NCBI GenBank assembly: GCA_015272395.1
Contig: JACYLQ010000001.1
Location: forward strand, 124,001-188,000
DNA from: Calothrix sp. C42_A2020_038
GTDB lineage: Bacteria > Cyanobacteriota > Cyanobacteriia > Cyanobacteriales > Nostocaceae
Direction of reading: 5' to 3'
Length of the DNA: 64,000 bases
Shown: piece after piece, positions 7,749 to 16,771 of the stretch
Layout: each line of letters begins with the position of its first letter
Numbering within the stretch: the stretch's first letter is position 1
Notes under the pieces: generated by a model
The model's input: the letters and a program-made list of their open reading frames with translations, nothing else
The model's database searches: none
Told to the model about the DNA's origin: nothing
Program-made: the position numbers and the translations under genes

Positions 7749-7860
7749 TAGAAGTGGAGAAATTAGCAACATACAACTCAATCAGAGCAAATTATCTCCT
7801 GCCCAATTAGAATGGTAAACTACCCACACGCTCCCTGACGGAGAGCGTGCGGGCTTTTTA
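7749..7860 (+). ncRNA. Candidate small RNA with its own terminator
   Basis: There is no ORF on the plus strand here. A promoter-like TTGTGA (7715) and AATAAT (7736) pair is followed about 100 bases later by a strong hairpin: CCCACACGCTC 7823-7833 with GAGCGTGCGGG 7843-7853 (10 of 11 paired). The hairpin runs into CTTTTTAC, a classic intrinsic terminator. No protein gene uses this terminator, so a short transcript of about 110 bases is inferred. It could instead be a relic of a mobile-element end. Confidence 0.35.
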
Positions 7861-7930
7861 CGAAGCTGAATAGGTGAATTTGAGAAATAAAAGAAAAGTA
7901 TTTTGCGGAATCTAATCGCATTTTATTTTT

Positions 7931-7940
7931 TGGAAGTCCC
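7931..7940 (+). repeat. Solitary arm of the 35.4-kb inverted-repeat element
   Basis: TGGAAGTCCC followed by TAAT matches the right terminal arm of the MITE-like element at 35448-35541. No left partner is visible nearby. Just beyond, 8015-8095 (minus strand) holds a 22-codon open stretch (ending LQVIFPRAY, then stop) bounded by a stop. It may be a remnant of a lost gene. Confidence 0.3.
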
Positions 7941-8245
7941 TAATCTCAATTACCATATTTGCATACTGGTTACACCAAAAACTATTAGGAATTGAAGCTA
8001 GCAACGATTTTACTCGGTTAATACGCGCGGGGAAAAATCACCTGTAATTGTTCTGGTTCTGCCACCAGTTCAACTTCGGCGCCGTAAGCTTTTAAAATTC
8101 AATAAGTAAAAAATGTTATTTAATCAGTATTATTTCGTAGATTTGATCTTCCAGAAGCACCGCAGAAGTGTGAAAAATAATTTTGGTGCGAACTAATTTG
8201 AGTAAACAGATACTTTTTTTGAATAACTTGTTATAATTCTTTTTG

Positions 8246-8400
8246 GTGGTACTGCGTCACCTTAAACCAGTACTTCCATTTTTCAAGTGGGTAGCTGAAT
8301 CCAAGTCCCTTAGAGAACTCCACAAAAAAGTGCCAAATCTCCTAAGCGTACTTAACGTGGTGGAGTGTGTTCCGAAACATTTCCCAAAGGGTAAAATCTA
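8246..8400 (-). pseudogene. Possible decayed coding remnant with in-frame stop
   Basis: On the minus strand the frame reads TLWEMFRNTLHHVKYA, a TAG, then EIWHFFVEFSKGLGF and YPLEKWKYWFKVTQYHQKEL before TAA. The aromatic-rich segment after the internal stop looks protein-like rather than random. I recognise no family. It follows a GC-richer, strongly paired segment (8511-8624). An RNA-then-ORF order would suit a decayed RNA-guided nuclease transposon, but this is a guess. Confidence 0.25.
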
Positions 8401-8510
8401 TCAAGGTGCTTTGTGCTAGCTTTGCACTCAGCATGACGAGGTAACAAGTATTCCTCAATGTGCATGTGGCTGACTCTAAAACTGAACTTGGAACGGAGGA
8501 ACCAGTATTA

Positions 8511-8624
8511 GGGGCTAATCTATATAGAGAGGCACCTTCCAGCCTTAGCCCGTCAGCTAACTCCGTAAGCTGTGGAAGGAACCCCCTAGAATTTAGCTGT
8601 CGCAACAATTCAATAGGGGCTTCC
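8511..8624 (-). ncRNA. Candidate structured RNA (orphan or mobile-element derived)
   Basis: This segment is richer in G and C than its surroundings and has consistent pairing. TAGGGGCTTCC (8614-8624) pairs with GGAACCCCCTA (8578-8588) with one mismatch. CCTTCCA (8535-8541) pairs with TGGAAGG (8573-8579), and GGGCTAA (8512-8518) with TTAGCCC (8545-8551). The last two cannot nest simply, so alternative or pseudoknotted folds are implied. It matches no RNA family I can name (not tmRNA, RNase P or SRP). The strand was chosen from the adjacent decayed ORF. Confidence 0.35.
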
Positions 8625-8786
8625 TAATTTTCAATTTTAGATATTCTTGATTGCGTCTAAGTTTAATCCTTCGTAATTAATTAGCTTGATTATTGAGGGT
8701 TGATAGATTCGGAATGAAATAATCTAAAATTGGCATCTCCACTCCTCCTGACTCGTTTTCTTAATATTTGGAGAGAAGTGAAAGCT

Positions 8787-9434
8787 GTGAATATCAAACC
8801 TATGTTAACTCGGCTTCAAAACACAATTGGTCGGAATGATTTAATCGAACAAATGATACTGGCACCAGGTTTCAGAGCATCTGTTGATAAAATAGACAAG
8901 CCCGCACATTCCGCGAAGTTCATTGTTGGCTATAACAGTTCCTGTAAAAGTCATACCGCACTGGATATAGCTTTATGTATAGCACATCAAACTCGGTTAG
9001 CATCTAACATGCAAATAACAGTTCAGGCTGTATTTGTAGTCGAAGACTATCAAAACAATACACGCAATACACAAAATACTTATAGTCCATTCACATATCA
9101 ACCTCCATCTGAGCATCTGTACTGTGATTTACCACATGCATTAAAATCAATCACACCAGTGTTGGATAAACCAGGACCACACAGCAATTCAACAATATTT
9201 GAACAAGCAGACACAATTCTTTGGCAAGCGCGAAGTTTAGCAGAAGAATGGCAGAGCAATTTTCAAGCTTATTTAGGCTTTGGTTGTGTTGCAACGGAAC
9301 TCAAAAAAATTGTGGCACTAGAAGATGCAGATGTACTATTCCTCGGTTGTACATCTACTAATCATCCAATTATTCAGTCTTTGAGTCCTGATTTAAATTG
9401 TGCGATATTAGGAATCCCTAATTCTGTTGAATAA
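8787..9434 (+). CDS. Universal stress protein (UspA-like) family protein
   Basis: The central part begins AKFIVGYNSSCKSHTALD, the first strand and helix of a Usp fold. The C-terminal part has DADVLFLGCTSTNHPI and AILGIP, the last strands. A long linker (about residues 90-150) separates the halves. The G-x2-G-x9-G-S ATP-binding motif is not clear. The start is uncertain: the frame is open from TTG 8730. GTG 8778 or GTG 8787 follow a GGAGAG site, while ATG 8802 (MLTRLQN) matches the usual start of relatives. It is monocistronic and ends in a terminator at 9441. Soluble cytoplasmic location is expected; the exact role is unknown. Confidence 0.7.
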   Translation: MNIKPMLTRLQNTIGRNDLIEQMILAPGFRASVDKIDKPAHSAKFIVGYNSSCKSHTALDIALCIAHQTRLASNMQITVQAVFVVEDYQNNTRNTQNTYSPFTYQPPSEHLYCDLPHALKSITPVLDKPGPHSNSTIFEQADTILWQARSLAEEWQSNFQAYLGFGCVATELKKIVALEDADVLFLGCTSTNHPIIQSLSPDLNCAILGIPNSVE

Positions 9435-9440
9435 TTAGAA

Positions 9441-9471
9441 AATTCCCGACTTCTTTAAGAAGTTGGGAATT
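9441..9471. terminator. Terminator between convergent genes
   Basis: AATTCCCGACTTCTT (9441-9455) pairs with AAGAAGTTGGGAATT (9457-9471). The core is the same as in the hairpins at 5956 and 48360. It lies between the Usp-like gene and the M16 peptidase gene. Confidence 0.8.
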
Positions 9472-9509
9472 TGGAGTCAGCTAAACTCAATTCAACACAG
9501 AATCACAAT

Positions 9510-10793
9510 TTAAGGTTTTGTAATTACCACACCGTAAGTATCGCTGGAAAGATATTTTTTCGCAGCCTCCATTAGATGTATAGAGTTTTGTCCTTGAATA
9601 TAAGATGGATAATTAAAAGCTGGTTCTAAGGCGCCTATAAGTGATAGATAATATCCATATAAACCTGCTCGGTCGCTAGGAGATTCGTTAGCGAAAACAA
9701 ATCTGTTAGCAACTTGAGAGCTGATACGGGCAATTTCAGATTTACTAACTAATTCGTTTTTTAAAGTGCGAATATGTTGTAGTATAGCATTCTCTACTAT
9801 CTCAATATTTTCTACTGGGCACTGGGCTGAGATATAAAATATTCCTTGATGTTGAAAAGTCATGTTACTGGCGCCAATGTGGGATACCAATCCTCGGTCT
9901 TCACGTAGGTCGCGAACTAAGCGGGATGTACGTCCATGTCCTAAAATCGCTGCAAGTACATCTAAAGCATAAGTTTGACTCAAATCTTTTAACCCAGGAA
10001 CTCGCCAAATCATTGCTAAACGAGCTTGTTGTAAACTTTTATCTGTATATGAACGTCGAACAACTTCAGTAAATGGTGTTTCAATATAGTTTTTTGTTGG
10101 GTATTTATTATTTTTTTTAGGATGTTCACCCTTTGTATTACCAAATCCCAGAGCTACTGTATCAATTAATTCTTCAACAGGTAAATTACCTACGACTACT
10201 GCGGTGATTGACTTAGGTTGATACCAGTACGAGTGAAAGTCTCGCATTTGTTGGGGTTGAAGTTGGGAAATCACTTCTTGAAGTCCTAGTACTTGACGAC
10301 GATATGGTGATACTTCAAAACCCAACTCCATCATATGTCCAAACATTCGGCGCCGAGGATTATCCTGACTACGACGAATTTCTTCAATAACTACCAAACG
10401 TTCTCGCTCAAACGCATCATCAGGAATTAATGGATTTAATACCATATCTATTTGTAACGGCGCCAGCTCTTTAAAATGTGAAGGGGCACAAGTTAGATAA
10501 TAGTGTGTATAATCTTGACTAGTTGCCGCATTAATAACGGCGCCACGTTGTTCGATTCTTCTTTCAAACTCTCCGCTTGGTAGTCGCTCAGTTCCTTTAA
10601 ATATCATATGCTCTAGGAAATGAGCCATACCATTGATTGGGTCAGGTTCGAGGTAGCTACCGACGTTTAACCATAAATTTAAGTTGATAACGTCAATTGG
10701 CATTTGCTCCGCTACTATGGTTAGACCATTTGGTAAGTGGTGTAGTTCTGGAGCATTGAGGCGATGCTGTTTAGTCAGGGTTGAGGAGGTCAT
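9510..10793 (-). CDS. M16 family zinc metallopeptidase
   Basis: The product has 427 residues and resembles the processing-peptidase/PqqL group of M16 enzymes. The inverted zinc motif HxxEH is present as HFLEH (His58, Glu61, His62), with the downstream glutamate region in ERERLVVIEEI. The second half has the degenerate M16_C domain with the R-x-Y motif near GLYGYYLS. One M16 unit pair of this size usually works as a dimer or with a second subunit. No signal peptide is visible. The gene has four GGCGCC palindromes. Nothing in the context indicates its substrate. Confidence 0.88.
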   Translation of the reverse strand: MTSSTLTKQHRLNAPELHHLPNGLTIVAEQMPIDVINLNLWLNVGSYLEPDPINGMAHFLEHMIFKGTERLPSGEFERRIEQRGAVINAATSQDYTHYYLTCAPSHFKELAPLQIDMVLNPLIPDDAFERERLVVIEEIRRSQDNPRRRMFGHMMELGFEVSPYRRQVLGLQEVISQLQPQQMRDFHSYWYQPKSITAVVVGNLPVEELIDTVALGFGNTKGEHPKKNNKYPTKNYIETPFTEVVRRSYTDKSLQQARLAMIWRVPGLKDLSQTYALDVLAAILGHGRTSRLVRDLREDRGLVSHIGASNMTFQHQGIFYISAQCPVENIEIVENAILQHIRTLKNELVSKSEIARISSQVANRFVFANESPSDRAGLYGYYLSLIGALEPAFNYPSYIQGQNSIHLMEAAKKYLSSDTYGVVITKP

Positions 10794-11008
10794 CTGATTG
10801 TTTTTGCAGGTTTCTATATTATTCTATTCTATCTAGCATTCCTAAATAAAAACATTTAGCAACAAAGATCCTTCCACCACCTTATCTATTGGCATTAATT
10901 GAATTAAAACTTAAATTATATTTTAATATTTTTTTACACAGAAAAATTATCTTGGTATTTTAACACAAAAATAGTAAATGCACCTTTTTTTCTTGAAATT
11001 AGATAGTA

Positions 11009-12313
11009 TTAGTTACTGCGTGGAGCTTCCTGCAAATTTTTGATTTGCATTTTCTCCAATTGCTCTAATGAGAAAGGTTCTTTTATTTGATTTGTTAACA
11101 CAGGTTTTAATTCATTATGAAAGTAAAAACTAGCTTCAGAACTGGTCTGACTTTGATTTTTAGGATTTTGTGGAATTTTAGGCGCCTTTGCAATTTTGGT
11201 AATTCTATTTTCTGGAGTCTTAGAGGATTGCTTGGATGCAATGGTAGTAATCGATTTTACAGGTTGAACAGCTAAAAGTGAAATTTTGTTGTTCCATGTT
11301 GCAATATATTGATTTGCCTGTTTATACAAAGGACGGTCTCTTCCAATTAAACTAGCTTCGTTGATTGCCATTTTCAAAGAGATTTCGTCATTCTTTTTAG
11401 CTAATTTCTTGGCTTCTTCAAGATACGAACTATCCTCTAAAACAGCTATTTTCTGTTCAATCTCTGTCATTAACTTACGCGCGGCTTGACGATGAGGTTC
11501 AGAAATTATCACACTCGCTTCTACAAGTGCTGCACGCATATCATCAATTTTACCAGAATTAGCCATTGCACGTGCTTTTGCCAATTGAGTTGAGTCCTCC
11601 ATTGAGTCACTCAAAGATGCCATATTCAAATTATCGCTATTATCAGATGATGCCTCCTCTTTTTGAGATTGATCTGCTTTAACCTCATTTTCTCTTCTTT
11701 CATCCTGCTCGCGTAAACTTTGAATATGACGTATTAACTCATAATATTTGCTATTCGCCCAATGTTCATTATCTAAAGTTTTTAATTGTTTAGCTTTACT
11801 TAAGGCATTATACCAATTCTTCGAGTTGCTATCCTCAATTTCAGATAACGCAGCTTTATAAATGTCTTCAGCTTGCGACCATATCGACTGCCACTTTTGA
11901 ATATGTTTGCTCTTTATCTGATGATAAGGATGATTTGGGGGTATTTCCTTTGCCATCTCAACGGCTTTACGTAAATCCCCTTCATGAAAAGCTTTCTGAC
12001 TTAGATGTATAATAGCTTGAGACCAACGCTCAATTAAATTGTCTGCATTTGAACGTAACGGGTCGTCTTTGGGGATAGTATTAACTAACTGAATAGCTCG
12101 CGATAACTTATCAGCATCTTGGTCATCAACGCTTGTAGTTGCACAATATATTGCCGCAGCAGCAGTATCTGAGTCTGCTTCCGAAGCACAACTATTTTCT
12201 TGCGGGGATTTTACCAAAAACGTAACTGCACTTACCCCTAAACCACCTGTCACCAGGAGAATACATACAATCCAATGCCACCACCTTGTCAGTGGTAAAT
12301 ACCGAATGTTCAT
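11009..12313 (-). CDS. Membrane-anchored helical hypothetical protein
   Basis: Starting at ATG 12313 gives 434 residues. It begins with a basic N-terminus and a transmembrane helix (about 11-33, WWHWIVCILLVTGGLGVSAV). A long, mostly helical, Lys/Glu/Ala-rich extracytoplasmic region follows, with repeated A-x-x-L-A-K/K-A-x-x-x-A patterns that look TPR-like, and then a basic, low-complexity tail. The ORF is open upstream to ATG 12418, but that extension would put 35 polar residues before the anchor. Related proteins occur in cyanobacteria without assigned function. I would not assign one. Confidence 0.6.
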   Translation of the reverse strand: MNIRYLPLTRWWHWIVCILLVTGGLGVSAVTFLVKSPQENSCASEADSDTAAAAIYCATTSVDDQDADKLSRAIQLVNTIPKDDPLRSNADNLIERWSQAIIHLSQKAFHEGDLRKAVEMAKEIPPNHPYHQIKSKHIQKWQSIWSQAEDIYKAALSEIEDSNSKNWYNALSKAKQLKTLDNEHWANSKYYELIRHIQSLREQDERRENEVKADQSQKEEASSDNSDNLNMASLSDSMEDSTQLAKARAMANSGKIDDMRAALVEASVIISEPHRQAARKLMTEIEQKIAVLEDSSYLEEAKKLAKKNDEISLKMAINEASLIGRDRPLYKQANQYIATWNNKISLLAVQPVKSITTIASKQSSKTPENRITKIAKAPKIPQNPKNQSQTSSEASFYFHNELKPVLTNQIKEPFSLEQLEKMQIKNLQEAPRSN

Positions 12314-12448
12314 TACTTTACACAGGTCATACTTGATTTTATACTTAGTATTCCCAGTCACGCAGCAAAATGAACGATAATGAACGGAGTCTGGTGTGAG
12401 CAAACTTTTTAATGGCATTTTCTCACGTTGTCAGATGGAAGGTTTATT

Positions 12449-12583
12449 TTACCGACCTTGATGCCATACCTCATACTCAAAGTAAGTTAAGTCGTCATAA
12501 TCGCTATCTTTACCTAAATCTAGCATTCCTTGAACATCGTAAATTCTTCCACATCCGGTAAAGTGTGTAAACCAATCCTGCCT
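12449..12583 (-). pseudogene. C-terminal remnant of a lost coding gene
   Basis: A 44-codon frame without a start codon encodes a convincing protein end (HFTGCGRIYDVQGML, then YDDLTYFEYEVW) and stops at 12449-12451. A stop lies immediately upstream of the frame. The acidic, aromatic composition is unlike random AT-rich DNA. The family is not recognised. It occupies the gap between the anchored helical protein and the PI-PLC gene. Confidence 0.35.
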
Positions 12584-12710
12584 TCATAACCTAACTATAA
12601 ACTACGCCTTTTGTATATTTTGTTTGAGTAATTTTGGTAGCTTCTTGCGGAATTATTTTAGGGTAGGGTGTTGTTATAGATATCAACTTAATCAATCCCA
12701 CTGAAGCTAC

Positions 12711-13745
12711 ATGTTGAACTTTAAAAAACCTTTCATCAGTTTTGTATTATTACCAATTGCTAGTGTTACAGCTTTTGCCGGTAATCCCGAAATAGCTTCA
12801 GCCCACAACCATCCAGCCTATGTTAATGCTTCAAATATAGGGTATAACAACCCAAATTGGATGGCAAAAATACCTGATAACAGAAACCTGAGTTCATTAT
12901 CAATACCCGGCACCCACGATTCAATGTCATTGCATGGTGGCGATGTTGTCACAACACAGTCCATGTCACTTGCTACCCAGTTGAATTCAGGAATTCGTGT
13001 ACTTGATATACGATGCAGGCATATTAATGATAGCTTTGCAATTCATCATGGTGTAGTTTATCAAAAAGCGAATTTTGACGATGTATTAAAGACTGTCGCC
13101 GATTTTCTCGCAAATAATCCGAGTGAAACTGTTCTTATGCGAGTCAAAGAAGAGTATAAGCCTCAAAATAATACACGAAGCTTTGAAGAAACGTTTAAAA
13201 AGTATAATGAAAAGTACAGTAAATTTATTTGGGCGCCTACATCCCAAAATCCAAAGTTAGGTGATGTACGTGGAAAAATCGTTATTTTACAAGATTTTAG
13301 TGCGTCTAGTCAATTTGGATTACAGTACAACAGATTCGATTCACAAGATAATTATAATTTAAAAACCAATTGGGATTTACATCAAAAGTGGACATATGTA
13401 AAAGCACATATAAATAAAGCAAATGCAAGTAATAAAGACAAATTCTTCATTAATTACTTGAGTGGCTCAGGAGGTTCTTTCCCATACTTTGTTGCAAGTG
13501 GTCACTCTAGCCCTGGCACTTCAGCACCCAGACTTTCAACAGGAGCAACAACCCCAGCATTCAAAAACAAATATCCCGATTTTCCACGTGTTAATTGCCG
13601 TATTGGGATTTGCACTATTGCCTTTGAAGGAACAAATGTTCTAACATATGAAAAAATCAAAAACAAGCAAATGTACACTGGTATCATCATGGCAGACTTT
13701 CCTGGGGGCGGCTTAATCGATAGTGTGATCAAACTCAATAATTAA
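12711..13745 (+). CDS. Secreted phosphatidylinositol-specific phospholipase C-like protein
   Basis: The protein has 344 residues with an N-terminal signal peptide (KK, hydrophobic run, cleavage probably after residue 23-31). The PI-PLC X domain starts at about residue 58. It carries the first catalytic histidine in IPGTHDS (His69), the D-I-R-C-R strand, and the second catalytic histidine in AIHHG (His113 best fits the family). These are the general acid/base pair of bacterial PI-PLCs, which cleave phosphatidylinositol or GPI anchors without calcium. The typical C-terminal barrel strand FINYLSGSGG is present. Such enzymes are scattered in cyanobacteria, so lateral acquisition is plausible but not shown. 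No clear Shine-Dalgarno is present. Confidence 0.85.
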   Translation: MLNFKKPFISFVLLPIASVTAFAGNPEIASAHNHPAYVNASNIGYNNPNWMAKIPDNRNLSSLSIPGTHDSMSLHGGDVVTTQSMSLATQLNSGIRVLDIRCRHINDSFAIHHGVVYQKANFDDVLKTVADFLANNPSETVLMRVKEEYKPQNNTRSFEETFKKYNEKYSKFIWAPTSQNPKLGDVRGKIVILQDFSASSQFGLQYNRFDSQDNYNLKTNWDLHQKWTYVKAHINKANASNKDKFFINYLSGSGGSFPYFVASGHSSPGTSAPRLSTGATTPAFKNKYPDFPRVNCRIGICTIAFEGTNVLTYEKIKNKQMYTGIIMADFPGGGLIDSVIKLNN

Positions 13746-14047
13746 GATATTTAGTGAAAATATACCATGCATTTTAACTATTGACTCCTACATTCTTGTT
13801 TCTAAAATCGGCGCCATTGTAATGTACTTGTCTCGATTACATATTCGTTCCAAATCAGTACGAATCAAATTAATTGAAAGTCTCGATATTACGTTATTTG
13901 TGTTAGCTTACGGGTGCGCTTAAACCGCGAAAAATGGTGTCGAGCGCACCCTAACTAATTAACGTCAGTTCAACTTTGTTGGTAACAAATAACCCATCCG
14001 CTACATCTGTTGCTTTTCTAACTCACCAAAACTTATGACACAAACCA
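13746..14047. other. Intergenic region with imperfect hairpin
   Basis: No gene is seen. A G-rich/C-rich inverted repeat (GGGTGCGCT near 13911 with AGCGCACCC near 13944) could end either of the two convergent flanking genes. One GGCGCC lies at about 13811. Confidence 0.4.
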
Positions 14048-16459
14048 CTACTCATTTTTGATAAATTCTGGACACACTCCCTGTGGGTCAACTTGACGAT
14101 TGTAAAATATGCTTTCTGGCATTGAACATAAACGCTCATCAAAAAATTGACATTTTGCACAACAATTAACCGGTGAAACCATTGCTGATTGTTTTGCTAT
14201 ATGTTGTGGTGTAATTGCTTTAATAATTAATGTACTTTGATGCCACTTCGCGCGTACTATTCCCATTTGTGATAACCATTCCCAACGCGGGTCTGTATCG
14301 ACAACTTCTTGAGGAACGCGAATCCAGGCGCCGTCTCTTTCCGCAACAATTTCTAATTCAATTTCCTTGGGGTTTTCTAATTCTACTTGCTTTTTCTGGC
14401 TGACAAAATCTGGAAACACACCGTATTCAATTACTTCTCCACAATGGGGAATATGGATGATGTAATTTTTTTGTAAATCGGTTTTTGCTAAGTCATGAAG
14501 GTTATCTGGACTCCCGTGTATCAAGATCAGGTGACGGGGTTGAACTTTTGCAATTACCTGTCCAATCCCAATGCGGTCTGTGTGGGCAGACAAGTTAAAT
14601 TTACGAATATCAGCTCTAACAGTATAGTCTTGCCCATCAATCGTAACTATTTCTCCTGGCTGCATATTTTGTAACAATCGTCCCGGTGATTCTTCATCAG
14701 TGTAACCACTGATAAAAATTGCAGCGTTCTTTCTTTCTAAAAGCACTTTCGCATAATAAACAGAGGCACCGCCAGAAAGCATTCCAGAAGAAGCTATAAT
14801 TACGCTTGGCTTTGCCATTGCAAAGGGACGCTCTCTGGAGTCAGTAATAAAAATAACTTTTTTCCCATCGCAAAACGGAGGTATCCGACTAATCGAAGCT
14901 AGATTACTAATTGTTTCTGGCAGTAGTTCTAAATTATCATTGAAAACATCAGTAACTTTTCTAACTAACCCATCTACATATATGGGAATATCTTTGTTAG
15001 AAAATAACGCACTAGTTTTGAGGGCAATAATTATTTCCTGCGCTCGACCAAGCGCGAATGCAGGAATCAAAACATTACCTCCTTTGGCAATAACATTTAA
15101 CACCGCTTGGATCAACTCGGTTTCCTGTTGCTTGCGATTAGGGTGAACAGCGGCGCCATAAGTAGCTTCTGTAAGTAGAATATCGGCAGTAGGTAAATCT
15201 GATAACTTTAATCCGACGGTAGTACGGCTATTAGCAACGTTGTAATCTCCTGTATATAGCAAACTGCGATTGCCATATTTAAGATAAATACAAGCGGCGC
15301 CAACAATGTGTCCAGCATTAATAAATTTTACCGTTAACCCAGGCAATGGCTGAAACTCCACTCCAATTGCTTGGGTTTCTAAATGTAACAGCGTTTGTTG
15401 TAAGTCTTGCTCTTCAAACAACGGTTCAAAATCTTCATTCGCCAGATTAACCTTTAAACAATTCTCTAACATTACTTGTGCAATTAAACGAGTTCCAGGA
15501 GTGCAAATCATCGGCGTTGCTTTAAACATCCGATGCAGTACTGGTAAGGCGCCGATATGGTCAGAGTGCGCGTGAGTTATTAATATCAAATTCGGATTTT
15601 TGAGTAGTTCAAACGCAGGTAAAGGATTATTCCCCTTCGGTCGAGTCCCTGCATCAAGAACGATTTCGTAACCACCAATTTCTACACGAAAACACGAGGC
15701 ACCAATTGAACGTGCGGCTCCCAATGGTGTAACACGCAACACATCTACCTCAGAATCACCCGGTTCCATGATTGGTTCTCTGTTAGTAACAGCAAACTCA
15801 TGAATTGCTAACTCAGTCGAACCAACATTCCCTTGAATACGATACTTTTTGTTATTGACTTCACCTTCCCATTCTAGGATATTTTTAAATGTATTGAAGT
15901 TAGACAGTTGAACTCCTGGTATTTGCTCTAGTATTAATGGTTCCAACTTTTCTTTCCATGAATGTTCAATTGTCAGCTTAGTTGATGTAACAATTTTTTT
16001 TTGTTCGGTTGGTGCAGTAGAAATTGGCGATGCTTCTGTTTTTTTGCTTGATATAACCGAATCTAATCGAGTTACTGCTGTAGCGTGTAATTGTCCTGAT
16101 ACAAATTCAAATTCGATTCTGTAAACACCATTTACATTTAAAATAGTTGTCGATATAAAAGTAATTTTACAGCTATTCGATACTTTGACTAAAATGGCAC
16201 CTCGTTTAGTTACTTGCGTTATCCTCCCAATACAATATGATTTTTGGTGAGAATCAAGCTTAGAAACAACTGAAATACTTGCGACTTCTCCTGTAGAATT
16301 TGTTGCTGGAACACACAACCATATACCCGACCCTTCATAATCTTTTTCTTTGCGTATTTTTATTGTCTGACCATCTGTTGTTGTCAAATGCTCATTTTTG
16401 ATTTTGCCTTCTAAACACCAAAATATTTCTGTTGTGATTTTTTGTTGCAATTCTGTCAT
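14048..16459 (-). CDS. Beta-CASP metallo-beta-lactamase protein (RNA-processing exonuclease family) with extra N-terminal region
   Basis: The product has 803 residues. The metallo-beta-lactamase core starts at about residue 240 and has the THAHSDHIG motif (His296, His298, Asp300, His301). The beta-CASP region follows, with YTGDY, LTEATYG and the C-terminal LSAHTD and ILIHG motifs. The class resembles archaeal/bacterial CPSF73-like RNases (COG1236). The first 230 residues contain an OB/TRAM-like beta-rich stretch and a region repeated in no neighbour. The C-terminus has four cysteines (C-x2-C, C, C) that may bind zinc. Nuclease activity on RNA is inferred from the family. Confidence 0.85.
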   Translation of the reverse strand: MTELQQKITTEIFWCLEGKIKNEHLTTTDGQTIKIRKEKDYEGSGIWLCVPATNSTGEVASISVVSKLDSHQKSYCIGRITQVTKRGAILVKVSNSCKITFISTTILNVNGVYRIEFEFVSGQLHATAVTRLDSVISSKKTEASPISTAPTEQKKIVTSTKLTIEHSWKEKLEPLILEQIPGVQLSNFNTFKNILEWEGEVNNKKYRIQGNVGSTELAIHEFAVTNREPIMEPGDSEVDVLRVTPLGAARSIGASCFRVEIGGYEIVLDAGTRPKGNNPLPAFELLKNPNLILITHAHSDHIGALPVLHRMFKATPMICTPGTRLIAQVMLENCLKVNLANEDFEPLFEEQDLQQTLLHLETQAIGVEFQPLPGLTVKFINAGHIVGAACIYLKYGNRSLLYTGDYNVANSRTTVGLKLSDLPTADILLTEATYGAAVHPNRKQQETELIQAVLNVIAKGGNVLIPAFALGRAQEIIIALKTSALFSNKDIPIYVDGLVRKVTDVFNDNLELLPETISNLASISRIPPFCDGKKVIFITDSRERPFAMAKPSVIIASSGMLSGGASVYYAKVLLERKNAAIFISGYTDEESPGRLLQNMQPGEIVTIDGQDYTVRADIRKFNLSAHTDRIGIGQVIAKVQPRHLILIHGSPDNLHDLAKTDLQKNYIIHIPHCGEVIEYGVFPDFVSQKKQVELENPKEIELEIVAERDGAWIRVPQEVVDTDPRWEWLSQMGIVRAKWHQSTLIIKAITPQHIAKQSAMVSPVNCCAKCQFFDERLCSMPESIFYNRQVDPQGVCPEFIKNE

Positions 16460-16710
16460 AAAAATATTACAATTTAAAATAATTCACTCTAAAATACGTA
16501 CATTTTTTTATAGAGCTTATATTTTAATCGGTTTAGAGTCAAATTTTACTATTACTTTTAGTGCAGAGAGTGTCAACTGTTGCTTAGAACCTTTGTAGAG
16601 ATGCTTTGGTTATGGGTTCCTCTACATAATTTATGGAGATGTCTATTCAAAACTGTCTATTCAAAAATTAAATAAGCATCTTATATAAGTATTGTAAAGA
16701 AAAATATAAA

Positions 16711-16765
16711 GCGGATGAATTATTGTTACCAGATAGAAACTATTACATCCGCTAATCATCTGGTA
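16711..16765. other. Interleaved inverted repeats (pseudoknot or switch-like)
   Basis: GCGGATG (16711-16717) pairs with CATCCGC (16746-16752), and TACCAGAT (16727-16734) pairs with ATCTGGTA (16758-16765). The order is A-B-A'-B', so the two stems are either mutually exclusive or form a pseudoknot. It begins 6 bp beyond the stop of the HAD gene, in the 16460-16771 gap, which has no gene. A tandem short repeat (CTGTCTATTCAAAA) lies upstream of it at about 16648. Confidence 0.45.
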
Positions 16766-16771
16766 TGAATT

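Noticed and set aside
8342-8608. 88-codon minus-strand ORF as a gene
   Set aside because: Its N-terminal two thirds translate a strongly base-paired segment with non-protein-like composition; better explained as structured RNA followed by a remnant.
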